Assembly (NCBI GenBank): GCA_035640455.1
Contig: DASQWB010000125.1
Location: 1-18,076, forward strand
DNA length: 18,076 nt
Source of the DNA: AC-50 sp035640455
GTDB lineage: Bacteria > Actinomycetota > Thermoleophilia > Gaiellales > Gaiellaceae
Direction: 5' to 3'
The notes below the pieces were generated by a model. The model did not search any database and was not told the origin of the DNA. It saw only the letters and a list, made by a program, of their open reading frames with translations. The position numbers and the translations under genes are program-made. Position 1 is the first letter of the stretch; each line of letters begins with the position of its first letter. Positions 1 through 7,803 of this stretch are shown one piece after another.

Positions 1-1769
1 GGCGGGCTGACGCTGTTGTGCACGATCGTGAGCGGGAGTCGGATCGGGAACCGGGCAGCGACGTCGCGGTCGATCGCGATCGCCGCGTCGCCCCAGCGCT
101 CCATCAGCGCCGCGATCGCACGGCTGCGACGGTCGCGCCCCTCGCCGGCGAGCGCCGAGCGCAGGTGCCAGACCACCTTGGCGCCGTTCCGGTGCGCGAC
201 CCACGCGGCCGCGAGGAGCGGCGAGTCGTTCAGGTGGACGAGCGGGAAGCGGTGCTCGCGCATGAGGCGCTCGAGCTGGCGCAGGTGCGGCGGCAGCGCG
301 GCCACCTCGCGGCCGAGCACGAGCCAGCGCAGGCCCTCGTACGGCGAGTCCCAGGCGTGCGCGAAGATCGAGACGTCGCCCGTGTGGACGGTGGCGCCGG
401 CGGCCGTGAAGAGCTCCGCTGCCGGGCCCTCCGGGCAGAAGACGTGCGGCTCGAAGCGCTCGTCGAGGTTCGCGATCAGCTGCGCCAGGCTCGACGGCGC
501 GCCGCCGAGCTGCGGCCGGTGGTGCACGTAGAGGATCGGGATCTTGTCCCGCTTGGGGAGGATGCTCAGGTAGATCGACTCGATCCGGCGCGCGTTCCGC
601 GTCGGGTCGAAGTTCCGCTCCGCGTGCTTCCTCGCCGCGTAGCCGAGCGAGCGGCGCCGGCCCTCGTCCCGCAGGAGCTCGGCGACCGCGGCCGCGAGCG
701 TCTCGACGCCGAAGTCCTCGACGAGGACGCCCGTCTCGCCTGGGACGACCACGCCGCCGCCGGTCCGCGACCCCGACGCGACGACCGGCACGCCGCTCGC
801 CGCCGCCTCGATGACGGGCCGGCCGAGCTCGGGCCCCTGCGAGGGCGCGACGACGACGTCGGAGGCCTGGTACAGGCCGGCCGTGTCCTGCGTGAACGGG
901 ATGAAGCGCACGTCGTCGGAGAGGCCGAGCTCGTCGACGAGCCGGTTCGCCTCCGACTCGTAGTCGCGGGTCAGGTCGGCGAGCTGGAGGCCGCGGCCGA
1001 CGACCGTCTGGAAGAACTCCTGGCCACGGACGGCGCCGCCGACGATGAGGTAGCTCGCGTCGATCCCCTCGTCCCGCAGGCGCGCCGCCGCCTCGATGAA
1101 CTCCCGGAACCCCTTCGACGGGTAGATGAAGCCGAAGTAGGAGACGACCGGCCGGTCGCTCGGCAGGTCGAGCGCCGCCTTCGCCTGCTCCGGCTCGCCC
1201 GGCCGGAAGCGGCTCAGGTCGACGGAGTTCGGGACGACGGTCGAGCCCACGCCGAAGACGCCGGCGACGTCGTGATTGATCGCGATCGACTCGGTCGCGA
1301 GCCGGCGGATCGCCGACCGCACGAGCTCCGAGCGCCGATCGCCGCCGCCGTCCGGGAGCGCCGAGCGCAGGTGCCAGACGACCGGGAGCGACTCGCGCCG
1401 CGCGAGCCACGCGGCCGGGATCAGCGGCGAGTCGTTGAAGTGGACGAGCTCGAACCGGTGGCGCCGCAGCGTGCGCCGGAAGCGCAGGACGTGGGAGGGG
1501 AGGAGGCCGAGCTCGCGCAGGAAGAGCAGCCAGCGGCGGCCGCGGTAGGTCGAGGCCCAGATGTGCGTGAACCCCGACACGGGGCCGGTGTGCACCTTCG
1601 CGCCGGCCTGGCGGAAGAGCTCCGCGGCGGGACCCGGCGGGCAGTAGATGTGCGCCTCGAACTGCGCGTCGTCGAGCTCGCGGATCAGGTACGAGAGGCT
1701 CGCGGGCGCCCCGCCGAGCTCGCTTCGGTGGTGGACGAAGAGGACAGGCGTGCGAGGCCGCTCGGGCAC
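1..1769 (-). CDS. Tandem (two-copy) GT4 glycosyltransferase, 3' end outside the window
   Basis: An open minus-strand frame runs without a stop from a GTG at 1769 to the left edge, 589 codons. Residues 1-403 are a whole family 4 (GT-B fold) glycosyltransferase: an N-terminal half opening with VLFVHHRSELGGAP, then a C-terminal nucleotide-sugar half (VVSYFGFIYPSKGF, VIEAAASGVPVV). From base 560 a second N-terminal half follows at once (ILYVHHRPQLGGAP, then VHLNDSPLLAAAW matching VHFNDSPLIPAAW of copy 1). The copies align almost without gaps and look roughly half identical by eye. An in-frame TAG at 1779-1781 and the lack of other starts fix the GTG. No ribosome site precedes it; a TAGCAT hexamer lies 6 bases upstream, suggesting a leaderless message. 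It should transfer sugars from nucleotide donors during glycan assembly at the cytoplasmic face. Donor and acceptor are unknown, and the fate of the second catalytic half cannot be seen. Confidence 0.85.
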   Translation of the reverse strand, partial: MPERPRTPVLFVHHRSELGGAPASLSYLIRELDDAQFEAHIYCPPGPAAELFRQAGAKVHTGPVSGFTHIWASTYRGRRWLLFLRELGLLPSHVLRFRRTLRRHRFELVHFNDSPLIPAAWLARRESLPVVWHLRSALPDGGGDRRSELVRSAIRRLATESIAINHDVAGVFGVGSTVVPNSVDLSRFRPGEPEQAKAALDLPSDRPVVSYFGFIYPSKGFREFIEAAARLRDEGIDASYLIVGGAVRGQEFFQTVVGRGLQLADLTRDYESEANRLVDELGLSDDVRFIPFTQDTAGLYQASDVVVAPSQGPELGRPVIEAAASGVPVVASGSRTGGGVVVPGETGVLVEDFGVETLAAAVAELLRDEGRRRSLGYAARKHAERNFDPTRNARRIESIYLSILPKRDKIPILYVHHRPQLGGAPSSLAQLIANLDERFEPHVFCPEGPAAELFTAAGATVHTGDVSIFAHAWDSPYEGLRWLVLGREVAALPPHLRQLERLMREHRFPLVHLNDSPLLAAAWVAHRNGAKVVWHLRSALAGEGRDRRSRAIAALMERWGDAAIAIDRDVAARFPIRLPLTIVHNSVSP

Positions 1770-1774
1770 CGGCC

Positions 1775-1781
1775 TATGCTA
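1775..1781. promoter_or_regulatory. Overlapping divergent -10 hexamers between the tandem GT4 and the GT operon
   Basis: Only 22 bases separate the divergent starts at 1769 (GTG, minus) and 1792 (ATG, plus). Within them TATGCT (1775-1780) reads as a plus-strand -10 and TAGCAT (1776-1781) as a minus-strand -10, both fitting TANNNT and sharing five bases. The minus hexamer is 6 bases from its GTG, which fits a leaderless transcript. The plus hexamer is 11 bases from its ATG, giving a leader of only a few bases. A perfect 10-base palindrome, AGCCGCGGCT, follows at 1781-1790. The assignment rests on motif and spacing only. Confidence 0.5.
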
Positions 1782-1791
1782 GCCGCGGCTT

Positions 1792-2997
1792 ATGCCGTTG
1801 AACGTCCTGCACATCAGCGAATCCGACGCCGCGGGCGGCGCCGCGCGGACGGCGTACAAGGTGCACCGCGGCCTGAAGGAGCAGGGGCACGACTCGCGGA
1901 TGCTCGTCGGCCGGAAGATCACCGCCGACGACGACATCCGGCGGATCAAGCGCCACGACGGCTGGCGCGTCGCCGACCGGCTCTTCGGCGAGGTACTCGA
2001 CCGGCTCGACCTCCAGTACGCCTTCTATCCCTCGTCCTTCGGCGTCGCACGCGACCCGTGGTTCCGCGGCGCCGACGTCGTGCAGCTCCACAACCTGCAC
2101 GGGAGCTACTTCAGCTACACCGCCCTGCCGCTGCTCTCGCGCCGCCGGCCGACGGTCTGGCTCCTCCAGGACCAGTGGGCCTACACGGGCCACGTCGCCT
2201 ACTCGCTCGACTGCGAGCGCTGGCGCCACGGCTGCGGCTCCTGCCCGTACCTGAGCGAGTACCCGCGCCTGCGGCGCGACACGACGGCGCTCCTCTGGCG
2301 GCTCAAGCGCGCCGTCTACCGGCGCTCCCGGCTCACGATCATCGTCCCGTCCCGCTGGATGCTCGAGCTCGCACGGTCGAGCCCGCTGCTCGCGCGCTTC
2401 CCGATGCACCGGATCCCGCACGGCGTCGACACCGACGTCTTCCGGCCGCTCCCGAAGGACGAGGCGCGGCGGCGGCTCGGCCTTCCGGAGGGCCGGCCGC
2501 TCGTCCTCTTCTCGGCCTCCGACCTGAACGAGCCGCGCAAGGGGCTCCACCTGCTCGAGGAGGCGCTTGCGCGGATGGAGGACCCGCCGCTCCTCGCGCT
2601 TGCGGGCGCCGGGGAGATCCCGCGGCGCGTCGAGACCGCGTGGCTCGGCTCGATCGCCGACGACGAGGTGCTCGCGCAGGCCTACTCGGCGGCGGACGTC
2701 CTCGCGGTGCCGACGGTCGCGGACGCGCTCACGCAGACGGCGATCGAGTCGATCGCGTGCGGCACGCCGTGCGTCGCGTTCGACCGCGGCGGGGTCACCG
2801 ACGTCGTCACGAGCGAGACCGGCTACCAGGCCCGGTTCGGCGACGTCGACGACCTCGCGCGCGGGCTGCGCGTCGTGCTCGGGGAGCACGAGCGGTTCGC
2901 GCCGCGGTGCCGGGAGATCGCCGAGCGGGAGTTCACCGTCGGCCTCCAGGTGCGACGGTACGTGGAGCTCTACGAAGAGGTGCTCGCGGCGGCGTGA
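1792..2997 (+). CDS. GT4 glycosyltransferase, WcaC-like
   Basis: A 401-residue GT-B fold glycosyltransferase. The N-terminus NVLHISESDAAGGAARTAY is the usual acceptor-side opening of this subgroup. Around residues 124-150 a tryptophan- and cysteine-rich stretch (QDQWAYTGHVAYSLDC, then CGSCP) matches the DxWAxTGxCxY...CxxCP pattern of WcaC-like enzymes of colanic acid and other exopolysaccharide clusters. The C-terminal half carries SDLNEPRKGLHLL and the donor-binding TAIESIACGTPCVAFDRGG. It probably adds one sugar of the repeat unit on the inner membrane face. It is first in a six-gene operon and overlaps the next gene by four bases (GTGA). No Shine-Dalgarno site precedes the ATG; a -10-like TATGCT lies 11 bases upstream. 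The family call is firm; the sugar transferred is unknown. Confidence 0.9.
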   Translation: MPLNVLHISESDAAGGAARTAYKVHRGLKEQGHDSRMLVGRKITADDDIRRIKRHDGWRVADRLFGEVLDRLDLQYAFYPSSFGVARDPWFRGADVVQLHNLHGSYFSYTALPLLSRRRPTVWLLQDQWAYTGHVAYSLDCERWRHGCGSCPYLSEYPRLRRDTTALLWRLKRAVYRRSRLTIIVPSRWMLELARSSPLLARFPMHRIPHGVDTDVFRPLPKDEARRRLGLPEGRPLVLFSASDLNEPRKGLHLLEEALARMEDPPLLALAGAGEIPRRVETAWLGSIADDEVLAQAYSAADVLAVPTVADALTQTAIESIACGTPCVAFDRGGVTDVVTSETGYQARFGDVDDLARGLRVVLGEHERFAPRCREIAEREFTVGLQVRRYVELYEEVLAAA

Positions 2998-3905
2998 GCC
3001 GGCCGCTCGTCAGCATCGTCACCACGTCGTACCAGCAGGCGCGGTACCTCGAGGAGACGCTCCGCTCCGTGCTCGAGCAGGACTACCCGCGCCTCGAGTA
3101 CATCGTCGTCGACGACGGCTCGACCGACGGGAGCGTCGAGATCGTCGCCCGCTACGCGGATCGGCTCGCGTGGTGGACGACGCAGCGAAACCAGGGCCAG
3201 CCGCGCGCGCTTAACCGCGGCTTCGAGCACGCGACCGGCGACCTCATGGGCTTCCTGAGCTCGGACGACATCCTGCTTCCGGGCGCGATCTCGCGCCTCG
3301 TCGCCGAGTTCGAGCGCGACCCCGAGCTCGTGCTCGCCTACGGCGGCGCGATCAACATCGACGAGGACTCGCGGCCGTTCCGGACGGCATGGTCGGCCGA
3401 TTGGGACATCGGGCTGATGGCCCGCACGGCACGGATGGCCGTCCCGCAGCCGGCCTCGCTCTGGAGCCGCCGCGGGTGGGAGCTCGCAGGCCCCTTCAAC
3501 GAGAGCGCGTGGTCGTGGTTCGACGCCGAGCTCTTCCTCCGGCTCGGCGCGCTCGGGCGCGTGGCCCGGATCGAGGAGCCGCTCGCCGCCTTCCGGCTGC
3601 ATCCGGAGTCGAAGCAGATGTCGCGGCACGAGCAGATGGCCGAGGACTCGATCCGGTTCGCAGAGGAGTTCTGGGGCGGCGACCTGCCGCCCCGCCTGCG
3701 GCCGTACGCGCGCGCGGGGCGTGCCGGGCAGTACCGCCACGCCGCGCTCGCGCTCTACGCGGCGGGCGACATCGAGCGAGCGCGTCGGCTCTTCCTGCGC
3801 TCGCTGCTGCTCTCGCCGCGCGGGATCCGCCGGAAGCAGCTCGGGCGCCTCGCGCGCACGCTGCTCCCGGGTCGCGTCGTCCGCCGGCGGCGGGAGCGGC
3901 GATGA
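2994..3905 (+). CDS. GT2 glycosyltransferase, copy 1 of a tandem triplet
   Basis: A 303-residue family 2 (GT-A fold) glycosyltransferase. The catalytic domain covers about residues 1-210: LVSIVTTSYQQ with the first strand, EYIVVDDGSTDGS for nucleotide binding, and SSDD as the DxD-type metal site. A C-terminal tail of about 90 residues contains a TPR-like helical pair (ALYAAGDIERARRLFLRSLL) and ends in a run of arginines. The GTG start forms a GTGA overlap with the preceding stop; a longer frame upstream is the noncoding shadow of neighbouring genes. The next two genes share its layout and much of its 5' nucleotide sequence, so the three arose by tandem duplication. It likely adds one glycan residue from a nucleotide sugar. 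No transmembrane segment is evident. Confidence 0.9.
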   Translation: MSRPLVSIVTTSYQQARYLEETLRSVLEQDYPRLEYIVVDDGSTDGSVEIVARYADRLAWWTTQRNQGQPRALNRGFEHATGDLMGFLSSDDILLPGAISRLVAEFERDPELVLAYGGAINIDEDSRPFRTAWSADWDIGLMARTARMAVPQPASLWSRRGWELAGPFNESAWSWFDAELFLRLGALGRVARIEEPLAAFRLHPESKQMSRHEQMAEDSIRFAEEFWGGDLPPRLRPYARAGRAGQYRHAALALYAAGDIERARRLFLRSLLLSPRGIRRKQLGRLARTLLPGRVVRRRRERR

Positions 3906-4825
3906 CCGGGCCGCTCGTCAGCATCGTCACGCCCTCGTACAACCAGGCCGCGTTCCTCGAAGAGACGATTCGCTCGGTGCTGGAGCAGGAGTACGAGCCG
4001 ATCCAGTACGTCGTGGTCGACGACGGCTCGACCGACGCGAGCGTCGAGATCGTCGAGCGCTACGCCGAGCGGCTCGCGTGGTGGACGCGCCAGGAGAACG
4101 CGGGGCAGGTCGCCGCGCTCAACCGCGGCTTCGAGCGGACGTGCGGCGAGTACATGGGCTACCTCAACGCCGACGACACGCTGCTTCCGGGCGCGGTGGC
4201 GCGGATGGTGGCCGAGCTCGAGCGCGACCCCGGCCTCTGGCTCGTCTACGGCGACGCCCTCTACACAGACGAGCGCTCGCGGCAGACCGGGTACCTCCCG
4301 TCGCGCGAGTTCGACGTCGTCGAGATGGTCCGCCGCTGCGACAACCACGTCGTCCAGCCGGCGACGCTCTGGCGCCGCGCGGCATGGGAGCGCTTCGGGC
4401 CGTTCGCCGAGCGCGGCTGGTACTTCTTCGACTTCGAGTTCTTCCTGCGCTTCCCGCCCGAGCGGGTGCGGCGCGTTGCGGAGCCGCTCGCCACGTACCG
4501 GATCCATCCGGAGGCGAAGTCCACCGGTGTGGCGGGGTCGCGGCTCGCCCGCGACCACGCGCGGCTCGCGGAGACGTTCTTCGGGGGCGACCGGCTCCCG
4601 GCGGCCGCGGGCGGGGTCGCCCGGGAGGGCCGGTCGAGCGCGTACCTGCTGGGCGCCGAGTTCGCGTACGAAGGGCTCGACCTGCCGCTCGCTCGTCGCT
4701 ACGTGCTCCGCGGGCTGCGGCTCCACCCGCGCCACGCGTCGCCGCGCTGGCTCTCGCTCGCGGCGAAGTCGTTCCTGCCGCGGGCGGCGGTGGCGGCGCT
4801 GCGCAGGCGGAGGCGTCGGCCGTGA
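3902..4825 (+). CDS. GT2 glycosyltransferase, copy 2 of a tandem triplet
   Basis: A 307-residue GT2 enzyme homologous to both neighbours. Motifs in order: LVSIVTPSYNQ at the N-terminus, YVVVDDGSTDAS for nucleotide binding, NADD for metal binding, then VVQPATLWRRAAWERFGPF and an aromatic-rich GWYFFDFEFFLRF leading to the acceptor side. The last 60 or so residues form the TPR-like tail seen in the whole triplet, ending in LPRAAVAALRRRRRRP. The ATG overlaps the upstream stop (ATGA), and GGGAG at 3892-3896 stands five bases before it as a usable Shine-Dalgarno site. It differs from copy 1 mainly in the acceptor region, so a different acceptor or linkage is a reasonable inference. Confidence 0.9.
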   Translation: MTGPLVSIVTPSYNQAAFLEETIRSVLEQEYEPIQYVVVDDGSTDASVEIVERYAERLAWWTRQENAGQVAALNRGFERTCGEYMGYLNADDTLLPGAVARMVAELERDPGLWLVYGDALYTDERSRQTGYLPSREFDVVEMVRRCDNHVVQPATLWRRAAWERFGPFAERGWYFFDFEFFLRFPPERVRRVAEPLATYRIHPEAKSTGVAGSRLARDHARLAETFFGGDRLPAAAGGVAREGRSSAYLLGAEFAYEGLDLPLARRYVLRGLRLHPRHASPRWLSLAAKSFLPRAAVAALRRRRRRP

Positions 4826-5772
4826 CGACGCGGCCGGTCGTCAGCATCGTCACCCCCTCGTACAACCAGGGGCGATACTTCGAGGAGACGATTCGCTCGG
4901 TGCTCGAGCAGGACTACGAGCCGCTCGAGTACCTGATCGTCGACGGCGGCTCGACCGACGGGAGCGTCGACACGATCCGGCGCTACGAGGACCGGCTCGC
5001 GTGGTGGACGAGCGAGCCCGACCGCGGGCAGGCGCACGCGCTGAACAAGGCCTTCGCGCGGGCGCGCGGCGAGTACGTCGGCTGGCTCTGCGCCGACGAC
5101 ACGCTGCTCCCGGGGGCGGTCTCGCGGCTCGTCGCGGCGCTGGAGGCCGACCGGGAGCTCGTGCTCGCCTACGGCGACGCGATCTACACCGACGAGGACT
5201 CGCAGCGGAAGCACATGGGCTATTCCGGCCCCTGGGATCCGGAGCGGATGGTCCGCGAGGCGCAGGTCCCGAACAAGCAGCCGGCGACGCTCTACACCCG
5301 GCGCGGGTGGGAGCAAGCGGGCCCGCTCGACGAGGACGCGTGGTACTACCTCGACTTCCAGCTCACGGTGCGGCTGGCCGGCGCCGGCCGGGGAGTGCAC
5401 GTCCCTGAGCCGTTCGCCACCTACCGAATCCACACCGAGAGCAAGTCGATCGGCATGCCGGCGCGGAAGGCGGCCGACGCCGTCCGTTGCGCGGAGCGCT
5501 TCATGCCGAGCGAGAGCGTTCCCGAGGAGCTGCGGCCCTTCGTGCGGGACGGGCGCGCCTCGCTCTACCGGATCGCGGGGGCGAACTACTACGCGGCGCT
5601 CGAGCTCGGGCGGGCGCGCGCGGCTTACGTGCGGGCGCTCGCGCTCGCTCCGCGGCGGGTGCTGCTGCGGCGCGTCGCGAAGAGCTTCCTGCCGCGGCCG
5701 GTGGTGCGGCAGCTCCGCGCCCGCCGGGTGGCGGCGCTCGGAATGGGAGGCGATGGCGCGGCTGGCGGTTGA
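4822..5772 (+). CDS. GT2 glycosyltransferase, copy 3 of a tandem triplet
   Basis: A 316-residue GT2 enzyme, third of the paralogue set. It opens VVSIVTPSYNQ; the nucleotide-binding motif is LIVDGGSTDGS, where the second Asp of the other copies is Gly, a variant common in GT2 enzymes. The metal site is CADD. YLDFQLTVRLAGAG and YRIHTESKSIG follow, then the TPR-like tail (YYAALELGRARAAYVRALALAPR) and KSFLPRPVVRQLRARR. The GTG start makes a GTGA overlap, with GGAGG at 4809-4813 eight bases upstream. The 3' end is a few residues longer than in its sisters and overlaps the next gene by 20 bases. Confidence 0.9.
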   Translation: MTTRPVVSIVTPSYNQGRYFEETIRSVLEQDYEPLEYLIVDGGSTDGSVDTIRRYEDRLAWWTSEPDRGQAHALNKAFARARGEYVGWLCADDTLLPGAVSRLVAALEADRELVLAYGDAIYTDEDSQRKHMGYSGPWDPERMVREAQVPNKQPATLYTRRGWEQAGPLDEDAWYYLDFQLTVRLAGAGRGVHVPEPFATYRIHTESKSIGMPARKAADAVRCAERFMPSESVPEELRPFVRDGRASLYRIAGANYYAALELGRARAAYVRALALAPRRVLLRRVAKSFLPRPVVRQLRARRVAALGMGGDGAAGG

Positions 5773-6763
5773 CGCGACGGCCGTCGCGCCAGGTGCGAAG
5801 GGGATCGGCCGCGTCGCGCGCGGGGCTGCCGAGACGCTGGCGGCGCGGGGTGTCGACGTCGTCGCGCTGGTGCAGGGTGCGGCGGAGCTCGCGGCGCCGC
5901 GCGAGGTCGTGCGGGCGCGGCCAGCGGTGCTCTGGGAGCAGGTCGGCCTTCGGCGCGCGGCGCGGGAGCACGGGACCGTGTTGACCTTCACCGAGCGGCT
6001 CCCGGTCGGCGCCCGAGGCCGCTTCGTCGTCTGGCTCTACGAGCTGCCGCACCGGCGCCTCGAGCGGAGCCGTGGTCTCTACCAGCGCGGCTCCGACCTC
6101 GTTACGCGGGCGCTCTGGAAGCGGAGCCTGCTTGCGGCGTGGCACGTAGCGGCGGGTTCGCGGGCGACCGCCGACGAGCTCGAGCGCGCGCTGCCCGAGC
6201 TGCGCGGCCGCGTCGCCGTCGTCTACCCCGGCCTTGATCCTCGGTTCGCGCCAGGGCCCGGGCCGGGGCGCGGCGGCCGCTACGTGCTGCACATCGGCTC
6301 GAGCGATCCGCGCGACAACACTGCGACGGCGCTCGCTGCGTTCGCGCGGGCGCAGGTCGACGCGCGCCTGCTCGTCGTCGGCGGGGTGCGCGGCCCGGCC
6401 CAGCCCGGGATCGAGTTCGTGGGCCGCGTGTCGGACGAGGAGCTCGTCCGGCTCTACCGAGGCGCGGCCGCGTACCTCGACACCAGCCTCTACGAGGGCT
6501 TCGGCTACCAGGCGCTCGAGGCGCTCGCGTGCGGCGCGCCGTACGTCGGCTCGAACGCGACCTCGCTTCCCGAGGTCGTCGGCGCGGCGGGGTTGCTCGT
6601 GGATCCGACGGACGTGGACGGGCTCGCCGCCGCGCTCTCGCGTGTGCTCGGCGAGCCGGGCCTGGCCGAGGAGCTTCGGCGGCGCGGGGTCGAGCGCGCG
6701 CGGACGTTCACGTGGGAGCGGACGGCCGACGCGCTCCTCGCCCTGCTCGAGGAGCGACCATGA
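5753..6763 (+). CDS. GT4 glycosyltransferase
   Basis: A 336-residue GT-B fold glycosyltransferase of the mannosyl/rhamnosyltransferase type. The start MARLAVDATAVAPGAKGIGR matches the canonical opening of GT4 enzymes with an early glycine-rich acceptor loop. The C-terminal half has RYVLHIGSSDPRDNTATAL and the E-x7-E donor motif YEGFGYQALEALACGAP, glutamates at about residues 248 and 256. The ATG lies inside the end of copy 3 of the GT2 triplet (20-base overlap). GGGAGG at 5745-5750 is only two bases from the ATG, which is short spacing, so coupling to the upstream gene probably matters. The protein is at the short end for GT4 but has both halves. Confidence 0.9.
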   Translation: MARLAVDATAVAPGAKGIGRVARGAAETLAARGVDVVALVQGAAELAAPREVVRARPAVLWEQVGLRRAAREHGTVLTFTERLPVGARGRFVVWLYELPHRRLERSRGLYQRGSDLVTRALWKRSLLAAWHVAAGSRATADELERALPELRGRVAVVYPGLDPRFAPGPGPGRGGRYVLHIGSSDPRDNTATALAAFARAQVDARLLVVGGVRGPAQPGIEFVGRVSDEELVRLYRGAAAYLDTSLYEGFGYQALEALACGAPYVGSNATSLPEVVGAAGLLVDPTDVDGLAAALSRVLGEPGLAEELRRRGVERARTFTWERTADALLALLEERP

Positions 6764-7746
6764 TCGTCCTCCTGCACGGCGCGCGTGCTTACGGCGCCGT
6801 CGAGCGCTACGTCGAGGCGATCGCGGGCGGGGTCCGCGAGGAGACGGTGCTCGTCCACCCGGGGATCCCGGAGTTCGAGCGGCTGCCGGTGCGAGGTGTC
6901 GAACTGCGCGACCCGCCGCTCTCGGCGCTCGTCCGGCTGCTCCGGAGCCTGCGGCCGCGGCTCGCGCACGTGACGGACGTGTGGCCGCAGGCGCTTCTTG
7001 CGGCGCGCCTCGCGCGCGTCCCGCGCGTGCTCCTCACCCACCACACGCCCGAGTTGCCGCGGCGGGACAACCTCGCCGGCCGCGTCTGGTGGCGCCTCGG
7101 CTGGGCGACGCGGCCGGAGGTGATCTACACGTCGGCCGCCGACGCCGAGCGCGACGGGCGGCGGCCGCGCCACGTGATCCCGCTCGGAATCGACCTCGAC
7201 CGCTTCGACGGCGCGGAGCCGGCGCTGGTGGGCGACCGGCCGCTCGTCGGCAACGTCGCCCGCCTCGCGCCCCAGAAGGATCACCGGACGCTCGTCGAGG
7301 CGGCGCGGCTCGTGCCCGAGGCGGAGTTCGTGGTCGTCGGCGACGGGGAGCTGCGCGAGGAGCTCGAGCGGCTGGCGGAGGGCCTGCGCGTCACGTTCCT
7401 CGGTGCGCGCGACGACGTGCCCGAGCTTCTCGCCTCGTTCGACGTCTTCGCCTTCCCGTCGCTCTTCGAGGGCCTGTGCCTCGCGGTGATCGAGGCGCAG
7501 GCGGCGGGCGTGCCGGTCGTCGCCACCCCCGTGGGCGGGATCCGCGAAACGGTCGTCGACGGCGAGACGGGCTTGCTCGTCCCGACGCGTGACCCGCCGG
7601 CGCTGGCAGCCGCGATCCGGCGCCTGCTGGAGGACCGCCCTGCCGCCGAGGCCATGGCCATCGAAGCCAGGCGCCGAGTCCGCGAGCGCTTCTCCACCGA
7701 GCGGATGGTCGAGGCGACGCTCCACCTTTACGGCACACCGCCGTGA
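6760..7746 (+). CDS. GT4 glycosyltransferase, last gene of the operon
   Basis: A 328-residue GT-B fold glycosyltransferase. The N-terminal half is compact: IVLLHGARAYGAVERYVEA, LAHVTDVWPQALLAARLA and LLTHHTPELPRR. The C-terminal half has VGNVARLAPQKDHRTLVEAA and the E-x7-E motif FEGLCLAVIEAQAAGVPVV (glutamates near residues 237 and 245), then GGIRETVVDGETGLLVP. The ATG overlaps the preceding TGA (ATGA), and GAGGAG at 6749-6754 is a good ribosome site five bases upstream; a longer frame reaching back to 6529 is not needed. It ends 57 bases before the convergent methyltransferase gene, and no clear terminator was seen between them. Confidence 0.9.
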   Translation: MIVLLHGARAYGAVERYVEAIAGGVREETVLVHPGIPEFERLPVRGVELRDPPLSALVRLLRSLRPRLAHVTDVWPQALLAARLARVPRVLLTHHTPELPRRDNLAGRVWWRLGWATRPEVIYTSAADAERDGRRPRHVIPLGIDLDRFDGAEPALVGDRPLVGNVARLAPQKDHRTLVEAARLVPEAEFVVVGDGELREELERLAEGLRVTFLGARDDVPELLASFDVFAFPSLFEGLCLAVIEAQAAGVPVVATPVGGIRETVVDGETGLLVPTRDPPALAAAIRRLLEDRPAAEAMAIEARRRVRERFSTERMVEATLHLYGTPP

Positions 7747-7803
7747 CATTCCGCGCCGGTGGCTGCAACCGGGACCCGGCCTGCCGAGACCTGCTGCAAG
7801 GGA
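7747..7803. other. Short convergent intergenic region without a clear terminator
   Basis: These 57 bases separate the end of the GT operon from the end of the methyltransferase gene. They hold a tight CCGGG-A-CCCGG inverted repeat and two copies of GCTGCAA as a direct repeat, but no stem with a usable loop followed by a T-run on either strand. Rho-dependent termination or read-through is more likely than intrinsic termination. Confidence 0.5.

Noticed and set aside
17..26. CACGATCGTG palindrome near the left edge
   Set aside because: A 10-base palindrome inside coding sequence is expected by chance in GC-rich DNA of this length.
18..2993. Nearly 3 kb open plus-strand frame continuous with the first GT2 gene
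   Set aside because: Its translation is arginine- and aspartate-rich low-complexity sequence opposite or out of frame with two clear glycosyltransferases; it is a GC-driven shadow. The real GT2 gene begins at GTG 2994.
7747..7803. Possible terminator for the GT operon
   Set aside because: The only inverted repeat has a one-base loop and there is no T-run on either strand.
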